Shown in pieces: positions 4,569-7,839 of a stretch of DNA of 7,839 bases (position 1 is the first letter of the stretch; every line of letters begins with the position of its first letter). Origin of the DNA: Gammaproteobacteria bacterium (GTDB lineage Bacteria; Pseudomonadota; Gammaproteobacteria; Steroidobacterales; Steroidobacteraceae); NCBI GenBank assembly GCA_005877705.1, contig VBNY01000010.1:3742-11580 (forward strand), given 5' to 3'. The notes beneath the pieces were generated by a model. That model saw only the letters and a list, made by a program, of their open reading frames with translations. It had not been told where the DNA came from and did no database searches. The position numbers and the translations under genes are program-made.

Positions 4569-5714
4569 GTGCGTCCTGCGACTGCTTCAGCGTTGATTGC
4601 CACAACTGTCCTGTCGCTCGTGACGGCCGTTCGGGTCGAGGCTGCGACCGTAGCTGTTGCGCACCCGTCGTTATGGCCCGCACCACTCGAGCCAGTGCAG
4701 AGATTTGACCGGGCCTCACGGGCTGACCTTATGGTGTACGCGGCCGCACTGGACGACGCACAGAGCATGGGTACCGAAGAGTTGCAAACAGCGCTCGACG
4801 TTAAAACGATCAATGCTGCCTCAGTGGCGCATTGGCTGGAGAACGAACGCGGTCGAGTAGTTCGGAATTATGAACGAGCGTCCAATCGATGTGTGCACAA
4901 GGACTGGACTTGCGTTGCACAGCCTGCATCGTTCGCCGCGCTCGCGGCCGCGGGGCGCGCGTCGCTGGGAGCTGCTCCTGCGGTGTTCGCGGCGTGGCAC
5001 CACGACCTAGTGACGTTCACCAAGACTTTCGCGTTCGAGCAGCTGCGGCTCGCGGCTGTGTTCCCGACTGCGAGCAACGAAACTGATGTCTTCAGTGACA
5101 TTGAATGGACCGGCGAGTCTTTGCCAGACCGAACGTTCGCAGTGACATTCGACGATGGGCCGACTGCGGTGGGCGGAACGACGGATCAAACGTTGGCGCT
5201 ACTGAAGACGCTGAACAAGAGCGCAGCGTTCTTCCTTCTGGGGGTGAGGCTCGAAAAGCGTGTCGCGCATGACGGAACCGTCGCCGTCGCTTCGCTATAC
5301 GGGAAGCAGTGCGTCGCGAGCCACGGGTGGGAGCATCATTCGCACGCAACCTGGGATGATTGGCAGGGCTCGGTCACCAGGACCAAAGAGCTGCTGAGCG
5401 CGACATTTCAGCCGAATTCCATCTTACCGTTGTTTCGGCCACCGAACGGGCAACGCAGGGGTGACAGCGGTGCCTTTTTTGCGTCCGAATCCTTACACGT
5501 AGCGCTATGGAATATCGACGCCTATGACTGGAACCGCGCGATGGATGCCGACGCTGTCGCGGGGCGCGTCACGACTCTCATACTCCTCCGTCGCCATGGA
5601 GTCGTGCTGTTCCATGATATTTACGGGAATGCGCTTTCGGCGCTACCCACGATCTTTGCCAGACTGGGACACGTGATTGACTGGCTGGACTGTCACCGAC
5701 TGGCGCGGCTGTAG
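4569..5714 (+). CDS. Exported polysaccharide deacetylase (NodB/CE4 domain)
   Basis: A 381-residue protein. It starts with GTG at 4569, with GGAG (4557-4560) 8 bases upstream. Residues 1-25 look like a Sec signal peptide (cleavage after VEA). A unique helical, Ala-rich region follows (26-185) with a Cys pair, C108/C115. The NodB domain occupies about 188-380 with all five CE4 motifs: TFDDGP (193-198, metal-binding D196), SHGWEHHSH (H252, H256), FRPPNG (R290), NIDAYDW (315-321) and LFHD (347-350). The family removes N- or O-acetyl groups from peptidoglycan, chitin-like glycans or exopolysaccharide using a divalent metal. The periplasmic or surface location is inferred from the signal peptide. 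It appears to be a single-gene unit between TA modules, convergent with the nucleoside hydrolase. The substrate is unknown, and the N-terminal region matches nothing I recognise. Confidence 0.9.
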   Translation: MRPATASALIATTVLSLVTAVRVEAATVAVAHPSLWPAPLEPVQRFDRASRADLMVYAAALDDAQSMGTEELQTALDVKTINAASVAHWLENERGRVVRNYERASNRCVHKDWTCVAQPASFAALAAAGRASLGAAPAVFAAWHHDLVTFTKTFAFEQLRLAAVFPTASNETDVFSDIEWTGESLPDRTFAVTFDDGPTAVGGTTDQTLALLKTLNKSAAFFLLGVRLEKRVAHDGTVAVASLYGKQCVASHGWEHHSHATWDDWQGSVTRTKELLSATFQPNSILPLFRPPNGQRRGDSGAFFASESLHVALWNIDAYDWNRAMDADAVAGRVTTLILLRRHGVVLFHDIYGNALSALPTIFARLGHVIDWLDCHRLARL

Positions 5715-5730
5715 AGCGTGCCTGCACCGC

Positions 5731-5744
5731 GCTCGTCGTCGAGC
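5731..5744. terminator. Small hairpin between convergent genes
   Basis: GCTCG (5731-5735), loop TCGT and CGAGC (5740-5744) form a perfect 5-bp stem in the 38-base gap between the deacetylase stop and the nucleoside hydrolase stop. On the plus strand it is followed by TCGAGTTT, a weak T-run. It may serve as a terminator, but the stem is short. Confidence 0.3.
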
Positions 5745-5752
5745 TCGAGTTT

Positions 5753-6856
5753 CTAACCCGCGAGCCTCCCGATCAGGAATGAGAGGAAGCGGTCGCCGTC
5801 GACATCGACCGCCGCCTTCGCGTTCGGTTGAAAGGGAGCATCGTCCGCCACGGCTGGCGCTTCCAAGAGCGGCGCCGACCGCCGCATTGGCGTTTTACGA
5901 TACCCCACTGTTTCGCCTGCGGTCAGCTCACCCTCGGTCTCGACTTCAATATGGACATCCTGGAGCGTTACCAAAGAAGGATCGATAAACGATGCGACCG
6001 CCATCGAGTCATGCGCCAGCAGACGTCCGCCATTTGCCCCCGTACGGCGCACCTGCTCCAGCGTCGCGCGCATGATGCGGCCTGCGGCGCGCCCGGCCTG
6101 GTTTCCGGCCGATTCCAGCAGGTGAACTTGCCCCTCGCTCAAGGCCGCCTTACGGGTCACATCGAGCCCGATCATCGTGATCCGCGCGCCCGATTGATAC
6201 ACCGCCTGAGCCGCCTCGGGGTCGACGTAGGAGTTGAATTCCGCCGCCGGTGTGATGTTGCCTCCTGACAGCGATCCGCCCATGATCGTGACGCTGCGAA
6301 TCTGCGACGGCAATTGCGGATCTTCGCGAAAGGCAAGCGCCAGATTGGTCAGCGGACCGATGGCGACGATCGACACCTCGCCCGGCGATTGACGCACGAT
6401 CCGTCGAATGAGCTGCGGCGCGGGTTCGGCGGTCGGCTTGGTCTTAGGCTCAGGAAACTCGACGCCGGCCAATCCATTATTGCCGTGGACGTAGGCGGCG
6501 GTCACGAGCCGCCTCTTGAGCGGTCGGTTGGCGCCGGCAGCCACGGGAATGTCAGTGCGACCGGCGATTTCCACCAGCCGCAGCGCGTTGCGCAAGGTGA
6601 GATCGAGCGGCACGTTGCCGGCAACTGCGGTGATCGCCTCGACCTTCACCTCAGGCGACTTGAGCGCCAGAAGGATCGCAAGCGCGTCATCGACGCCGGG
6701 GTCGGTATCGATGATGATCCGCCGCGGGCCGCGGGAGGCGCCCGACTCCGGCATCACCGGCGACGCGTACCCCGCGACACTAGTGAGAGCTGCGCCAGTA
6801 CCGATGCCAGCCGCCCCTATCAGCAACTGGCGGCGAACGAGATCCGGACCTTTCAT
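5753..6856 (-). CDS. Inosine-uridine-type nucleoside hydrolase with Tat-like signal peptide
   Basis: A 367-residue protein. RIIIDTDPGVDDALAILLAL (46-65) is the calcium-binding signature of nucleoside hydrolases (D52, D56, D57). Further motifs are VHGNNGLAG (123-131), IGPLTNLALA (167-176), IMGGS (191-195), NITPAAEFNSYVDPEAA (ribose site N200, E206, N208) and HDSMAVA (H282, D283). The enzyme hydrolyses the N-glycosidic bond of nucleosides to base and ribose. The N-terminus LVRRQLLIGAAGIGTGAALTSVAG has twin arginines before a hydrophobic stretch, so Tat export to the periplasm is likely, whereas the classic salvage enzymes are cytoplasmic. The ATG at 6856 is chosen because AGGTG lies 6 bases upstream; a GTG at 6865 falls inside that motif. 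Only 68 bases separate it from the vapC stop upstream, so it may be partly expressed by read-through. The exact nucleoside preference cannot be told. Confidence 0.93.
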   Translation of the reverse strand: MKGPDLVRRQLLIGAAGIGTGAALTSVAGYASPVMPESGASRGPRRIIIDTDPGVDDALAILLALKSPEVKVEAITAVAGNVPLDLTLRNALRLVEIAGRTDIPVAAGANRPLKRRLVTAAYVHGNNGLAGVEFPEPKTKPTAEPAPQLIRRIVRQSPGEVSIVAIGPLTNLALAFREDPQLPSQIRSVTIMGGSLSGGNITPAAEFNSYVDPEAAQAVYQSGARITMIGLDVTRKAALSEGQVHLLESAGNQAGRAAGRIMRATLEQVRRTGANGGRLLAHDSMAVASFIDPSLVTLQDVHIEVETEGELTAGETVGYRKTPMRRSAPLLEAPAVADDAPFQPNAKAAVDVDGDRFLSFLIGRLAG

Positions 6857-6924
6857 GAGCCGCACCTAACTGAGGTTGTAACGGCTAGACGGCTCGATCG
6901 ACTGAAAGGCGACGCTGCAGCGCG

Positions 6925-7326
6925 TCAGGTTTCTGTCCAATCTTCGAACCGAAGGCCGTCAATGCGTGCAATCTCTCGCTTATTGTGGGTAACCAAAATC
7001 ACATCGAGCGCGTGAGCGTGGCTTGCGATGAGCGTGTCAAGCGGCCCGATCGGTTTGCCCCGCCGCGCCAGCGAGGCTCGCACCTCTCCATACCTCAGGG
7101 CGGCGTCCTCATCGAATGCGGTTATATCGAGCGCCAACAGAAACTCGCTCAAGGCGCTATGCGCGTCCTTTGGCCGGCTGCTCTTGTGTGCACCGAACGC
7201 AAGCTCACCCAAGGTGATCGATGAGAGCCCAACTTGGCCGATCGACTTGCCGCGCAATTTCTTAAGCGCGACCGGATGCTTCTTGATGATCGCGATACAG
7301 GTGTCGGTATCGAGCATCCACTTCAT
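6925..7326 (-). CDS. vapC: VapC PIN-domain ribonuclease toxin (TA module 4)
   Basis: A 133-residue VapC of the type that pairs with AbrB-fold VapB. The PIN site is complete: D6 in MLDTDTCIAIIKKHP, E41 in ITLGELAFGA, D97 in IGPLDTLIASHA, and the LVTHNKREI motif (H114, N115) near the end, then the usual DGLRFEDW closing. Close relatives, such as the enteric plasmid and Salmonella/Shigella VapC, cut initiator tRNA-fMet in the anticodon loop and halt translation initiation; assigning that target here is inference from family. The ATG at 7326 overlaps the vapB stop by 4 bases (ATGA), which implies coupled translation. A weak 5-bp hairpin (6911-6926) covers the stop codon. Confidence 0.95.
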   Translation of the reverse strand: MKWMLDTDTCIAIIKKHPVALKKLRGKSIGQVGLSSITLGELAFGAHKSSRPKDAHSALSEFLLALDITAFDEDAALRYGEVRASLARRGKPIGPLDTLIASHAHALDVILVTHNKREIARIDGLRFEDWTET

Positions 7327-7556
7327 GACAGCGAATCCCGCCGTTCGACTTCATGGGGCTGCTCGCGATCGCTCATGAAATCCGCCGGGAATTTCTTCAG
7401 GCTCTCAACCAGAGTGTCCCAGGATCTGGCTTTCGGCAGGAGCACGACCGCATTCCCGACCCGCTTGATCAGTACTTCTTCGCCGGCAAAGCGGAATTCC
7501 TTCGGTAAGCGAACGGCCTGGCTGTCGCCGTTCTTGAATAGCTTGGCGATCTTCAT
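7323..7556 (-). CDS. vapB: VapB AbrB/SpoVT-type antitoxin (TA module 4)
   Basis: A 77-residue protein. The swapped-hairpin AbrB domain (1-42) is clear: KIAKLFKNGDSQAVRLPKEFRFAGEEVLI, then VVLLPKA. It binds the operator as a dimer. The C-terminal segment, with WDTLVESLKKFPADFM, is the usual VapC-inhibiting helix and tail. The ATG at 7556 has a consensus AGGAGG (7572-7567) 10 bases upstream, the strongest ribosome site in the window. It is the first gene of the operon and should be made in excess of VapC. The DNA site is probably the AT-rich palindrome just upstream. Confidence 0.95.
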   Translation of the reverse strand: MKIAKLFKNGDSQAVRLPKEFRFAGEEVLIKRVGNAVVLLPKARSWDTLVESLKKFPADFMSDREQPHEVERRDSLS

Positions 7557-7579
7557 ACAAGCTGCCCCTCCTGGTCACA

Positions 7580-7619
7580 TATATATTATAAATATATACT
7601 GCACCAGAATGTTCTTCAA
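7580..7619 (-). promoter_or_regulatory. vapBC promoter with 19-bp AT-only palindrome
   Basis: TATATATT (7580-7587) and AATATATA (7591-7598) form a perfect 8-bp inverted repeat around ATA. On the minus strand TTGAAG (7619-7614) lies 17 bases before TATATT (7596-7591), and a perfect TATAAT lies at 7590-7585, so the -10 falls inside the palindrome. VapB/VapC binding here would shut off the operon. The A+T-only patch stands out in GC-rich surroundings. Confidence 0.65.
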
Positions 7620-7744
7620 GAGCTGCGCTGGACCACCTCGCACCGCATCCGGACACTTCCTGGACGGGCAATAGCATTTGGGGCGTCGAAAGAAAACATT
7701 ATCTCCAGGCATCGAACGGCATGCCCCCAAGTTGAGCGGAACCG

Positions 7745-7839
7745 TTAAGGCAGGCTGCGCGCGATCACTTTGCCCGAGACCGGGGCGGTGATTTCGTAAT
7801 GCGCGCCCATCACGACATGTCGTACATTCTTGGGCCGCA
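7745..7839 (-). CDS. C-terminal end of an unrecognised protein (runs off window)
   Basis: Thirty codons enter from the right edge and end in TAA (7747-7745). The translation is RPKNVRHVVMGAHYEITAPVSGKVIARSLP. It reads like a genuine C-terminus, with high GC at third positions and a beta-rich segment (YEITAPVSGKVIA). The family cannot be named from so few residues. It lies upstream of vapB on the same strand with about 190 bases between them. A short GGCAT/ATGCC stem (7708-7725), with a T-rich stretch further on, might end its transcript. Confidence 0.5.
   Translation of the reverse strand, partial: RPKNVRHVVMGAHYEITAPVSGKVIARSLP

Noticed and set aside
4525..4596. 23-codon frame (ATG 4525 to TGA 4594-4596) overlapping the deacetylase start, as a leader peptide
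   Set aside because: It has no Shine-Dalgarno motif and no run of regulatory codons; the GGAG at 4557-4560 fits the GTG at 4569 better.
5828..7015. Long plus-strand frames opposite the nucleoside hydrolase
   Set aside because: They are antisense shadows produced by GC-rich codon bias; the minus strand carries all the family motifs.

Overview
The window is GC-rich bacterial DNA with a TonB-dependent receptor of the kind expanded in Pseudomonadota (an LEEVTVTARK-type TonB box after a Sec signal peptide), Shine-Dalgarno motifs, and sigma70-like promoters. It most resembles an environmental gammaproteobacterium (Steroidobacter/Nevskiales-like) or a sphingomonad. No marker gene here settles the taxon. 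No rRNA, tRNA, integrase, transposase or CRISPR array was seen.

Layout. (i) 1-829, minus strand: N-terminal two-fifths or so of a TonB-dependent outer-membrane receptor, running off the left edge. (ii) 968-1267, minus: the last ~100 codons of a tannase/feruloyl esterase, with no head, so a gene remnant; a perfect 10-bp hairpin separates it from the receptor. (iii) 1473-2145, plus: toxin-antitoxin (TA) module 1, a Phd/YefM antitoxin and a VapC/FitB PIN toxin, behind a promoter that holds two GACTAGTC palindromes and ends almost on the start codon. (iv) 2392-3303, minus: TA module 2, a ribbon-helix-helix (RHH)-like antitoxin and a PIN toxin. (v) 3437-4066, minus: TA module 3, a small RHH antitoxin and a PIN toxin. 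(vi) 4067-4459: no convincing gene, some coding-like fragments. (vii) 4460-5714, plus: an exported polysaccharide deacetylase (NodB/CE4) with a long N-terminal extension. (viii) 5753-6856, minus: a nucleoside hydrolase with a Tat-like signal peptide. (ix) 6925-7619, minus: TA module 4, an AbrB-type VapB and VapC. (x) 7745-7839, minus: the C-terminal 30 codons of an unrecognised protein.

How the parts relate. The main theme is a cluster of four TA modules within about 6.2 kb. All four toxins are PIN-domain ribonucleases, while the antitoxins come from three DNA-binding folds (Phd, RHH twice, AbrB). Each antitoxin gene precedes its toxin, with overlaps of 4 to 11 bases in three modules. Each module has its own promoter with repeats or dyads that suit autoregulation by the antitoxin or the TA complex. 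Module 1 looks damaged: its antitoxin ends early, and the missing basic tail appears to lie in the next frame. The receptor and the esterase remnant suggest an ancestral locus for uptake and hydrolysis of plant phenolic esters, now broken next to TA module 1. The deacetylase and nucleoside hydrolase are single exported enzymes among the TA genes; the hydrolase could be read through from vapBC.
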